Shown one piece after another: positions 1 to 9,395 of a DNA stretch of 64,000 nt. The position numbers and the translations under genes are program-made. Numbering within the stretch: position 1 is the stretch's first letter; each line of letters begins with the position of its first letter. The stretch is from Paralithodes platypus (taxonomy: Eukaryota; Arthropoda; Malacostraca; Decapoda; Lithodidae): assembly GCA_032716605.1 (NCBI GenBank), contig CM064480.1, positions 28,882,129 to 28,946,128 on the forward strand, in the 5' to 3' direction. The notes under the pieces are model-generated. The model saw nothing but the letters and a program-made list of their open reading frames with translations. It did no database searches and had not been told where the DNA came from.

Positions 1-878
1 TTCCACTTAGAACACAATTGGCAGCCTAGAAACCTCGCGGACTTGTTCATTTTGGGACATTCAGGAGGCCAACTGGCTAACAGCTTATGGTCGCGTCATG
101 ACCAAGATATTCACGATTCAATATACTCAGTCTACAAAGCCACAGTTTCAATCGTATTGGAAAGCTTTTACGTCTCGGATTCTTAGTACAAAAACAAACT
201 GTGCCCTCGGTGGCGTTGGTTGTTTATTATTTAATTTATCTGTTCATGCAGAAACATTTATCTGAAAGTGATTTATGTGGGCAGGTTTTAAACTCCGCCC
301 ACCTCCCCGGCAGCTCAGGCCTAGAAGGTCTCTGGACAAAGCATCGTCGTTATTCTCGTTCCCGTATGTACCAAATGCAGATTTTACAAAAGGGCAGTAT
401 TCCTTATGGCTTTGGCTACCGGGAACAGAGTATCTGAGCTGGCGGCGATGAGCAACGCACCTAATTGCCTCAGGTTTGATAGGCTTCATGAGTGTTTTCA
501 CATTGCACCTTCCCCAGGATTCATAGCTGAGATTGAGCACAGTGAACACGTGTTTTCAGAGTTCACGGTGCCGGCGTTAAACAGGGGAAAGGTGCACCAT
601 CTTTTTTGCCCAGTGCAAGCTCTAACCAAGTATTTAAGAGTGGCACCTCTAAATCACCAGGGTGCTTATGGGTCGCAAGTCCAGGTGAACGATTGATGGA
701 GCGTATACTGGCTTCTCTCTTGGTCGAGGACTTTAAAGAGAAGCATCCCGGCGTTGTGGGTAAGACCCACGATTTACGCAAGGGGACAGCCTCTTTACGT
801 TTCCTTAATAATCTTTCGGTGGAAGTTATTACATCCACACAGTTGTGGACCTCTAATCAGGAGTTTTTGCCTCGATAA
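1..878 (+). pseudogene. DIRS-like tyrosine recombinase, C-terminal part, broken
   Basis: This is the C-terminal portion of a tyrosine recombinase of the DIRS1 retrotransposon type, which integrates circular cDNA without target-site duplication. It is cut by the window start and shifts frame at least twice (pieces at 201-437, 406-696 and 606-878). The first catalytic arginine sits in ATGNRVSELAAM (codon 427-429). The HxxR box is HDLR in KTHDLRKG (His codon 768-770, Arg 777-779). The expected nucleophile tyrosine is a TAA stop at 876-878, whereas the sister copy at 60,721-60,723 has TAC in the same context. A near-identical copy lies on the minus strand at 60,711-61,965. It is certainly inactive. 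A Ngaro-type recombinase is possible in principle, but the inverted ends and internal complementary region just downstream favour DIRS1. Confidence 0.8.
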
Positions 879-1631
879 CTTTCAGTAGCTCTGGACAAAC
901 CTTCCTTGCCATGTATAGATTTACGGCAGAGGGTCTAGGTGGCCCTTTTAGTCACGTTTTGTTTAATTTCAAGAAAAAGGGGGGGGAGGGTGCAGTCAGT
1001 GTGACATAAGACACCCTAGACCCCTCCGGAGTATGTGTTCGGAACATACGAGCTGTGATACTGGTTGTAGGCATTGTATTATAAAATTTCTCTGTAGTAT
1101 TCATTGCAGGAATTGTGCTAAAGGCCAATAGTAGTGTTACGACAATTCTTGTTGTAAGTAGCTTTGGCTGTGAAGCAATAGATTTTTGAGAAATCTCGGT
1201 AGTGGTAACTACGACTTTTACTTTTGCAGTAATTACTTCTGCATAAGTACACAATGTTCAGTACTTCTACGAATGTACAAGAATTAATTTATGTTTGGTT
1301 ATATTTTTAGGAATATATCCACTAGTTAATGGGGTTTATATGTGCACATGTAAACTTATAAGTTTTTAGTTTTCCACCACTTACTTTAAGTGGGGTGCCT
1401 TCTTAACTAGCAGATCTGTGCACAGAGTCTCAGAGTTAACCCTTTTTCAAGCAGGCTTCTTTGAAGCATGCTCCTGCTTGTACCCCTTTTTGAAGATTTA
1501 GGCTGTATAAAGTTTTATGCACCCGAATATCTCTTTTTTTACAAAAGTAAGAATACTATGTGGTTGTTTGATTATCTGCTTTTCTAGAGTTATGATATGA
1601 TTACGAATGTCCCCCTCCAGTCTTAGAAATC
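879..1631 (+). other. DIRS-like element, 3' non-coding stretch
   Basis: This non-coding stretch lies between the recombinase and the internal complementary region. Positions about 900-1470 are repeated in reverse complement at 60,124-60,710, which proves they belong to the element. The part from about 1480 to 1631 is missing from that other copy. A purine run (about 971-987) and A/T-rich sequence are present. I see no conserved ORF. Confidence 0.7.
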
Positions 1632-1738
1632 AGGCATGTTCGTCAATGATGGAGGGGCCACTAATAAATTATAGGTTTGACTCCTGTAAGGAGATAAAGA
1701 AAACCTAATATTTAGTAGTGGCCCCGTAATCATTGACG
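1632..1738 (+). repeat. DIRS internal complementary region (ICR)
   Basis: Two segments lie back to back. Positions 1632-1669 equal the terminus seen at 22,126-22,163 (the left end of a minus-strand copy). Positions 1670-1738 are, as far as I can read, an exact reverse complement of the right terminus at 2093-2162. A fusion of the complements of both ends is the diagnostic DIRS1 ICR, thought to template repair of the ends when the circular intermediate forms. I read this directly by pairing the bases; the mechanistic role is established knowledge of DIRS1. Confidence 0.85.
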
Positions 1739-1813
1739 ACTGGGGCCCTCCCGACCATCCCCTTCCCATTCGTTCATGTATTAAGGATTTTGGTTTACTT
1801 GATATGTCAGTGA

Positions 1814-2162
1814 AGGAAGAATGACGCCTGAATCAGCATCTGGTCAAAGATCCACACAAGTACATCCACGATATGACGGAAAGCTTATTGGATAGTTATT
1901 CTTATTTTCTTTTAATTTTTTATTTTTTACGAAGTTTTTTCGTAGTGAGAACCCAATTCATAATGACTGAAGCCATGAGTGAGGTCGCGTGCGCTCATGA
2001 TGAAGGCTCCTCAGATTTTAAATGCTCTGCGCGGTAGATTCAAACTACGGCGGATTAGTGTTTGAAGAGGATGCCTTATGTAATAGGCATGTTCGTCAAT
2101 GATTACGGGGCCACTACTAAATATTAGGTTTTCTTTATCTCCTTACAGGAGTCAAACCTATA
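1814..2162 (+). repeat. DIRS right inverted terminal repeat
   Basis: Right-hand inverted terminal repeat of the element starting upstream of the window. Positions 1814-2125 match 21,853-22,158 in the same + orientation, which there is the left terminal repeat of a minus-strand copy. The last ~33 bases (about 2128-2162, ending in CAAACCTATA) are an extension found only at right ends. The same right end appears in reverse at 59,974-60,121. Host sequence resumes at about 2163. Positions 1739-1813 between ICR and repeat show nothing recognisable. Confidence 0.8.
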
Positions 2163-2167
2163 GTCTA

Positions 2168-2545
2168 GAGGGTATTTTGGAATGGTATCTCACCCACCTT
2201 CCAGTAATAATTCTCCATTTGCATCTATCACCGACTCTTCCCTCTTTTGGTCTCCTTTCCCTACTCTATTTACCTCCTTCCAGAACATCTTCTTTCATTC
2301 CGAAAATTCTCACTCAATCTTTAACCCTACCTTTCATTTGCATTTTTCTTCGCTTCTCGAACCTTCCATTTTGCCTCTCTCCTTTTCTCCTTGTACCTCT
2401 CCCATACCTTAACACTATCATTCTGTAAAACCCTCTCAAACAACTGTCTCTTTTCCTCAACTGCCTTTCTCACCGTATAATTCCACCATTCGCTTTCCTT
2501 CCTGATTTTTATGCCACGCTTCTAAAGAGCGAGGTATATTCTGGC
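2168..2545 (-). pseudogene. LINE fragment, linker between endonuclease and RT
   Basis: Read on the minus strand, about 2330-2500 gives a charged helical stretch starting WWNYTVRKAVEEKR and continuing through VWERYKEKRREAK to an in-frame stop. This matches the basic, Lys/Arg/Glu-rich linker between the APE endonuclease and reverse transcriptase of RTE/CR1-like LINEs, where WW-N-x-V is a recurrent motif. Downstream the frame decays. No catalytic motif is inside the fragment, so the assignment rests on linker style alone. The plus-strand pyrimidine-rich ORFs here are shadows. Confidence 0.5.
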
Positions 2546-3307
2546 CGCACTTCTCAGCTCTGAGAACTGTGCAGTTGTCTTCAACTTAAGATGCTCTTGA
2601 CTGGGTGAGGACTGACCTTAACTCTATTTATACCAAACAAATGGCATACAACAACAGAAGCACAATGGTAGGTACAATGGTTTTATTCACTTCAGCACAT
2701 AGGGGTCATAGGCATATACTTATTCATACACTGGGTGGTAACACAGGCTCGTTCAGGAGAAATATATTAAACACAGAGAGTCAATAGGCCTCACAAGAGC
2801 AAATTGTCCTGATAAGTACGGCAAGTGCCAGGGAAATTATATGTAAAGCACTGGTTTAACACATGGAGGATTGCTAAAGAATTAATATCTAAAGAAGCGG
2901 TAGCTCCCAAAAATATATAAAGAGAGTCCGAATGAATTGGCTCTAAAGCATGAGTATGCAAGCGTTAAACACTGAGAAACTGCATAAATTGGACTCTAAA
3001 ACATAATTATGTATGTAAATCAACTCTATGATAAAAACACTAAAATGCCTAAGTCTACGTGATAGGTAGTGTATAAACTTAGATATGCGGGCAGGTAATG
3101 GCTACTGACGTGTAAAGTGTGTGTATATAATAGAGTGGCAATGTTGTATCTATATTTTCTCTTCAGGGGGTCATGGGACCCCGGACCAGAGAAAGTATGT
3201 ATACACAAAGCCGGTGTAGGACAGGTGTAGTTGTTCCCCAACAAACGGGGTCACAGTAAGGCAAAACTCAAGGAAGACGTACAGCACGTCTTCGATTATA
3301 CTACGTT
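2546..3307. other. Unassigned AT-rich sequence
   Basis: No ORF or motif that I recognise. The short ORFs at 2605-2787 (+) and 3026-3244 (-) have no family features. It could be decayed repeat. Confidence 0.4.
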
Positions 3308-4265
3308 ACGGTTATACCAGGTTTTTACTGGGGTTGTATTGACTTTATAGGTAGGTTCTTACTTGACTAGAGAAGATGAGAACACACAAGAACACAAAAA
3401 CAAAGATAATAGAGGATAATATAACACAGAGTACAAACATAGGTTATTCTTATTCATACAAAATCATATGGTTAGAGGAGCAATGTTACATAAGACAGGA
3501 ATAGGTTTCAAATAGCAGCACGATCGAAGATCCTCTAGGCGTCTCAAGGGGAAGACACAGGCAGGTTCTGAAGATCTGTGAAGACGTTGCTGCCTGGTAT
3601 TTCCTAAGACGTCCTGGTCCGTGGGATGGTCCTGTCAGGTGACGGTGACAGATGTTAGGGGAAGACTTCCTTGAAGATCTCTGAAGACTGTAGAGGTGAG
3701 GGTCTTACATGAAAACGAGCCGTTTCACCAGTGTCTTACGCTCTTGTATCATGGGATTAAAGTAAGGAGCCGTTTCACCAGTGTCTTACGCTCTCGCTTG
3801 CAATTCAGACCTAGACTTCTATGTGAGCCTCTAGAGGAACTTATATGATGGAATCTTGGGATTATTACGAAGACAAGCCGTTACACCAGTGTCTTATGCT
3901 TTCGTATCGTAAGGACTAAGTAGGGAGTTGTTACACCAGTGTCTTACATCCTCCCCTAGAAGTCCTGACTGAGAAAGAAGCCATTACACCAGTGTCTTAC
4001 GCTCATCAAACCAGCCTTCCTATGTTTGTGGGTTTACTAGAACTAGAGCGCTCACTCCGTGTGGCATACTATAATTGTAGTAAAGTCCAGTACCAAGGCA
4101 AAAGTAAAAATGTTAGGTGGCCACCAGTGTGGTCTGATAATGATACGAAGCAATATCAAGGTACCTTCGAGAAATGCGTTGAGTAGTTCCACCAGTGTCT
4201 TACTCCCTCAAGGCAATTTCTTGGTATAGATAATCCCAAGTCTTCCAGATATCCTCAGTGTAAGT
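3308..4265 (+). repeat. Dispersed repeat family B, copy 1
   Basis: About 1 kb that recurs in direct orientation at 12,581-13,691. Both copies open with GTTATACC..GGTTTTTACTGGGG and continue collinearly. Inside, the motif CACCAGTGTCTTAC recurs about every 50-100 bases (near 3728, 3776, 3891, 3936, 3988 and 4191). The start resembles the GTTATGCCCTG start of the repeats at 28,693 and 37,838, so it may be an LTR of a related retroelement. No TSD or second end could be fixed, and there is no coding potential. Confidence 0.65.
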
Positions 4266-4697
4266 GAAATCACCTCATTTAACATAGGTACCGTGATTTC
4301 AAAGTAAGGTAAGCACTAAAGACAAAGCACTCAATAATTACTTAATAATATTACACCTTCTCTTAACCAATAGTGGGATCAGTAAAATATAATACTAATT
4401 TTATTCTAATATATTTATATTATTTCTGGAATATACAATTATTATTTAGTTCACCCTATAACATTTTTATACATCAATCACTCTTTCATACCCCACTACC
4501 ACAGTCACCTACACATTCACTCATAAAAAGAAATAGACAATTATGGGTCGCTAGAGGAGCTGCATTGTATTGGTTAAAATGATCTTGACATCCACTATAA
4601 AATGTCCTGCTAGGAGTCACTAATAGTTTTATTCCAGTACTACGACACCAGTCAAAAGATTAGGCAGGCACGTTCCCAGACCACGTCCAAAAATCAC
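4266..4697. other. Unassigned AT-rich sequence
   Basis: A/T-rich spacer between repeat family B and the 40-bp minisatellite. The small ORF at 4373-4582 has no recognisable features. Confidence 0.4.
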
Positions 4698-6212
4698 ACT
4701 CTTGACACAGGTAGGCCCCTCACACAGGCCCTCAACCAGTGGTGATACAGGTAAGCCCTTCACACAGGCCCTCAACCAGTGGTGATATAGGTAGGCCCTT
4801 CACACAGGCACTCAACCAGTGGTGATACAGGTAGGCCCTTCACACAAGCCCTCAACCGGTGGTGATACAGGTAGGCCCTTCACAGGCCCTCAACCAGTGG
4901 TGATACAGGTAGTCCCTTCACACAAGCCCCCAACCAGTGGTGATACAGGTAGGCCCTTCACACAGGCCCCCAACCAGTGGTGACACAGGTAGGCCCTTCA
5001 CACAGGCCCCCAACCAGTGGTGATACAGGTAGGCCCTTCACACAAGCCCTCAACCAGTGGTGATACAGGTAGGCCCTTCACACAGGCCCCCAACCAGTGG
5101 TGATACAGGTAGGCCCTTCACACAGGCCCTCAACCAGTGGTGAAACAGGTAGGCCCTTCACACAAGCCCTCTACCAGTGGTGATGCAAACAGGCCCTCTA
5201 CCAGTGGTGATACAGGTAGGCCCTTCACACAGGCCCTCAACCAGTGGTGATACAGGTAGGCCCTTCACACAAGCCCTCAACCAGTGGTGATACAGGTAGG
5301 CCCTTCACACAGGCCCTCAACCAGTGGTGATACGGTAGGCCCTTCACACAGGCCCTCAACCAGTGGTGATACAGGTAGGTCCTTCACACAAGCCCTCAAC
5401 AAGCGGTGATACAGGTAGGCCCTTCACACAGGCCATCAACCAGTAGTGGTACTGGTAGGCCCTTCACACAGGCTTCCAACCAGTGGTGTCGATACAGGTA
5501 GGCCCTTCACACAAGCCCCCAACCAGTGGTGATACAGGTAGGCCCTTCACACAGGCCCTCAACCAGTGGTGATGCAGGTAGGCCCTTAACACAAGCTCTC
5601 AACCAGTGGTGATACAAGTAGGCCCTTCACACAGGCCCCCAACCAGTGGTGATACAGGTAGACCATTCACACATGCCCCCAACCAGTGGTGATACAGGTA
5701 GGCCCTTCACACAGGGCCCAACCAGTGGTGATACAGGTAGACCCTTCACACGGGCCCTCAACCAGTGGTGATACAGGTAGGCCCTTCACACAGGCCCTCA
5801 ACCAGTGGTGATACAGGTAGGCCCTTCACACAGGCCCTCAACCAGTGGTGATACAGGTAGGCCCTTCACACAGGCCCTCAACCAGTGGTGATACAGGTAG
5901 GCCCTTCACAAAGCCCTCAACCAGTGATGATACAGGTAGGCCCTTCATACAGGCCCTCATCCAGTGGTGATACAGGTAGGCCTTTCACACAGGCCCTCAA
6001 CCAGTGGTGATACAGGTAGGCCCTTCACACAGGCCCTCAACCAGTGGTGATACAGGTAGGCCCTTCACACAGGCCCCCAACCAGTGGTGATACAGGTAGG
6101 CCCTCCCCACAGGCCCCCAACCAGTGGTGATACAGGTAGGCCCTTCACACAGGCCCCCAACCAGTGGTGATACAGGTAGGTCCTTCACACAGGCCCTCAA
6201 CCAGTGGTACAA
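4698..6212. repeat. 40-bp minisatellite, about 38 copies
   Basis: Head-to-tail copies of a 40-base unit built around ACAGGTAGGCCCTTCACAC and CCTCAACCAGTGGTGAT. Copies vary by point changes (CCC/CTC, AAG/AGG) and a few short indels, for example near 5178-5200, 5330 and 5487. Because 40 is not a multiple of 3, frames rotate every copy and the short ORFs over the array are artefacts. Unit variants cluster, suggesting local duplication of blocks. Confidence 0.95.
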
Positions 6213-6477
6213 AGGAGTACAAAGGAAATCAAGCAACAACAGGCCTAGCGACCCATCTAGGCTGCTTGTCCTCCAAAACACTGAGGATCAAGTGTCCAAA
6301 CAGTGGTTTAGAGTGGGTAAGGGAACATTGGAAAGGGAATTACTGCCCTGGAGCTAATGTCCATGGCAGGATTAGGAAGATAGTAGGGGACAGATGGGTT
6401 AGTAACTGAGGGGGTGTTAAAATAAAGTTATTCATTTACAAAAGCAGTCGGTCGCGGGTTTGATGCGAGATATTTGT
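6213..6477 (-). other. Probable 3' tail region of the adjacent LINE
   Basis: Sequence between the minisatellite and the stop codon of the LINE ORF at 6478. As the LINE is on the minus strand, part of this is probably its 3' UTR, but no poly(A), tail repeat or TSD is visible, so the end cannot be fixed. Confidence 0.35.
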
Positions 6478-7284
6478 CTACAGTAGGCGGAGTTTAAATG
6501 AATCAACGGTGCTGGAGTCTATAACGTCTCGGGGAAGCCCATTCCACAAGTTGACAACTCGATTGAAGAAGAAATTCTTAGATTCGTGTGAGTTAAAAGA
6601 TTTACCAATAATTTTGCAACCGTTTCCCCGTGTGTAATTAGATTGGTCGATAGTGAAGTACTTACTAGAGTTCATATTGTCAATGCCTTTGATGATTTTG
6701 AACACTTGAATTAAGTCACCTCTGAATCTGCGCTGGGTTAAAGGAAATATATTTAATTCTTTAAGACGCTCTTCGTATGGTTTGTTCTTTAGGCTAGGTA
6801 TCATTTTGGTAACTCTACGTTGAACTCGTTCTAGCTTGTTTATATCTTTTTGGTAATAAGGGCACCAGGATTGAACGCAGTATTCCAGAAGAGGGCGGAC
6901 TAAGGAATTGTAAAGGGTTAGGATAACTTCTTTGGATTTATGCTCAAATGACCTGCCTATAAAGCCAATTATTTTGTTTGCCTTCTTAACAACTTCTGAA
7001 TATTGTTGACTCGGTTTTAGGTTACTCGATATTGTTACTCCCAGATCGGTTTCTCTGTTTACATTCTTAAGCTGAGTGCCATTCATCGAATAGTTTGCTT
7101 TCTCATTTAGGTATCCGATATGTAGTAGTTTACATTTATCCGCATTGAAACTCATTTGACAAATTTGGGCCCAACATGACAATTTATCTAGATTGTGTTG
7201 CATATCGTCAACTTGTTCTTTTGAGAGTAAGCTATTTGCAACACCCAAACACCAAACACCTCTAACACCCAAATATGGATCCAC
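6478..7284 (-). pseudogene. LINE reverse transcriptase, C-terminal fragment (CR1/jockey-like)
   Basis: A 268-residue open frame covering the RT thumb and C-terminal region of a CR1/jockey-group LINE. Visible family signatures are CQMSFNADKCKLLHIG (RT block after the YxDD motif), DLGVTISSNLKPSQQ, the LYNSLVRPLLEYCVQSW block, KLERVQRRVTKMIP and the terminal FFFNRVVNLWNGLPRDV. The frame ends in a natural-looking stop (DSFKLRLL). The palm with YxDD and the whole endonuclease are missing upstream, so it is a 5'-truncated copy, the usual result of abortive target-primed reverse transcription. The initial residues before LLSKEQVDDMQ are probably host sequence. It is not closely alike the other LINEs in the window. 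Nucleotide decay in this piece is low, since the frame is fully open. Confidence 0.85.
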
Positions 7285-7344
7285 TCATCCCAATATATTC
7301 ACACTTACTAAAGAATTACGAATCACAATTATCCCTGACACTTA

Positions 7345-7790
7345 GCCAGTGCCATTAGATATCTTTCTAACTGTACCACTTCTGGATTTGGCTGAGGATG
7401 TCTTACCATTTTCGTTGTTCCTTCCGGCTGCGCATCTCGGGTCTATAAGGGCGGTTGTGCGCAGAGGAGGGTACGTGTATCTACTGCGGTAGCACTTCTC
7501 AGAATCCGCGCCACGGCGGTGGTGGGTCTCCGGGCAAGATGGGCGCGTTGTGGTTTTGGATTTATGGAAGATTTTCTCCCCTGGGTGTTGTGGTTGCTCT
7601 TCCTTGGTTTTACTGGTTGTGTTGGAGGTTAGCCTTCTCGTTAAGTCTTTTCCTGGTGTCGGGGGACGTGGCGAGGTGATGGAGGCTCTTGTGCCCTCAT
7701 GTCTCGGAGGCGTGGTGACAGAAGTTGTTTTTATACTGGTTTTTATATCCATCTCCTCCTTAGTTTTTCTCCCTTATCTCAGTTACAATG
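7345..7790 (-). repeat. Dispersed repeat, copy 1 (possible LINE ORF1 piece)
   Basis: About 450 bases recurring in direct orientation at 13,692-14,150. On the minus strand both copies hold an open frame (7342-7752 here) that is Lys/Arg/Thr/Pro-rich and has a Cys/His cluster. Comparing the two copies, the pattern is roughly CPxCPxxHH..C..C, which could be a nucleic-acid-binding finger of a LINE ORF1. Neither copy keeps all cysteines. The function is not established. Confidence 0.5.
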
Positions 7791-8024
7791 GCAGAGTCCC
7801 GGCACTTCTAGGGCTAAACCTCACTATAACACTTGTACCATAAAACAAATTAAGTCACTTAAAGGAGAGAGGGACAGGAGAGCACTGAGAGCGACGGACA
7901 CACTGGGCACTTGCCGTCGTTGAGGAGGTGAGAGTCCCGTCTACCCGCACATGCCCTTCTTGGGATTCGACATATTAAGCTAGTTTAACTTCCAGACTGA
8001 TTCACACACAGTCCGACTTCTTCA
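7791..8024. other. Unassigned spacer
   Basis: No coding or structural feature that I can support. Confidence 0.35.
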
Positions 8025-8609
8025 CTAGTCCGAATCTGGGTCGAAGAGCTCCAACAGGCACCAAGATTTAGTGACCTTCCGTACAGGTCCTGGGGGTCTC
8101 GAGCGGCTCTTCCGGGGTCCTTGCTCTAGCTCACGACTGGGGACCTTTTGCAGCTGGCTAGCGTCTCGTCCCGTCTGGTCCTCTCCAACACTTACGCTGT
8201 GGGGAAAAGTCAGCTTCTCCTCAACCACCAGATCAACTAAAGTCTTTACAGGTGTCAGGGGTAAGCTCACCTTAGGTGTGGCTCGCAAGCCGACACTCAA
8301 AAATCGCTCCTTGTTAATCGTGTTTAAGATTAACAAGGAAGAGGCTCGAGAGTGACTGCTTAGAGAGACGGGGGTGGTCTCTTGCACAGACTGGATGTTA
8401 CCAGGTGTCTCGTTGCCAAGCAAGGGCAATAGAGTCACACTAGTAACAATCCCAGGTGATACAGGCACAGACTCAGCAACCGTGCTTTCCCGGCAAGCAT
8501 TGTAACCAACGCGGGTTGGCACCGAGTTATGATCAAGATAGCAAGCGTTGTAACTGACGTGAATTGAACCTCGGTTAGTAACTGAGTCCTGGTTCACATC
8601 TGGGCACAT
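8025..8609 (-). CDS. Unrecognised 194-residue ORF, possibly retroelement ORF1
   Basis: An open minus-strand frame of 194 codons, Ser/Pro/Val-rich and low in aromatic residues, with a basic patch near the C-terminus (ELEQGPRKSRSRPPGPVRK) and an acidic end (LFDPDSD). I recognise no domain, signal peptide or membrane segment. It sits between a Pro/Ser/Thr-rich minus-strand frame at 8781-9020 and the Cys/His repeat at 7345-7790, all on the same strand. Together they could be the decayed ORF1 of a single LINE, but no EN or RT follows in order, so this is a guess. The plus-strand ORF at 8071-8355 is its shadow. Confidence 0.3.
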   Translation of the reverse strand: MCPDVNQDSVTNRGSIHVSYNACYLDHNSVPTRVGYNACRESTVAESVPVSPGIVTSVTLLPLLGNETPGNIQSVQETTPVSLSSHSRASSLLILNTINKERFLSVGLRATPKVSLPLTPVKTLVDLVVEEKLTFPHSVSVGEDQTGRDASQLQKVPSRELEQGPRKSRSRPPGPVRKVTKSWCLLELFDPDSD

Positions 8610-8780
8610 CTGTGGGCTGAGGTAGCTGATATGTCACAGTGGGATCATCTCTGGGCAGCAAGGGCACGCCTGGAGTTGATGAATCTGGTGATCGAGGTCG
8701 CTGGTTGCATTTCTGGAGGTTATGTAGCCTACCAGTTGCACCTGATTGTTTTTGGTGCTTATCAAGTCGTGCACGTTTTG

Positions 8781-9020
8781 TTACTCAGCCTTAGAGAGAT
8801 CATGGTGGGGGAAATGTGATTTTGGAGGGGTTGAATTTGCAGGTGCATCCACGTGTTTCGTCGTCGTATTTTTGCCTTGATTTACATGGGAGATTGAAGA
8901 CGGAGAGGACTGTTGTGGTGTTGTACTGGTGCACACCATGTAGGTTGATATTGGTGGTAATTTGAGGGTCGTTGGATGTGTGGGGGGAAATTTAGGGAGT
9001 GAATCAAGGGTTGAAGCCAT
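8781..9020 (-). CDS. Pro/Ser/Thr-rich short ORF, unknown
   Basis: A 79-codon minus-strand frame rich in Pro, Ser and Thr with several His-Pro pairs. The low-complexity composition resembles N-terminal regions of LINE ORF1 proteins, but no diagnostic motif is present. It could equally be chance in a C-rich strand. Confidence 0.2.
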   Translation of the reverse strand: MASTLDSLPKFPPTHPTTLKLPPISTYMVCTSTTPQQSSPSSISHVNQGKNTTTKHVDAPANSTPPKSHFPHHDLSKAE

Positions 9021-9395
9021 GATGGACTATCGGCTTGGTTGGCGATGATTTAGTTTCCCTTGTCCTCTTCGTTTTCTGTCATGGTGGAGAAGTAGAAAAC
9101 AGTGGTGGCCTGGCAGACTGTGCTGTTTTTATTGATGGATGCATATCACTGATACCTCTGCCACCTATTTTCTTTTTACCACCTACTTCCTCTGCACTTG
9201 CTTTCACTCCTTCCTCATTATTTGTACAGTGAAGCTATACAAATTAAGCTTACTTTAAAACAATAAAATTTCAGGAGCCAAGACTGATATTTACTAGACA
9301 AATTGAGTAGATTATGTATACAGTATATATTACGTTACTTAGTGCTTGTGTCATTAATATATGTTCTTTATATGATTATGCTATATAAATGGATA
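9021..9395. other. Unassigned AT-rich sequence
   Basis: A/T-rich towards 9395; no supported gene. Confidence 0.35.

Noticed and set aside
4698..6212. CRISPR-like array
   Set aside because: Direct head-to-tail 40-mers with no unique spacers, in a eukaryotic context.
5997..6281. Gly/Pro-rich ORFs on both strands at the end of the minisatellite
   Set aside because: 40-bp tandem repeat; frames rotate and do not stay conserved.
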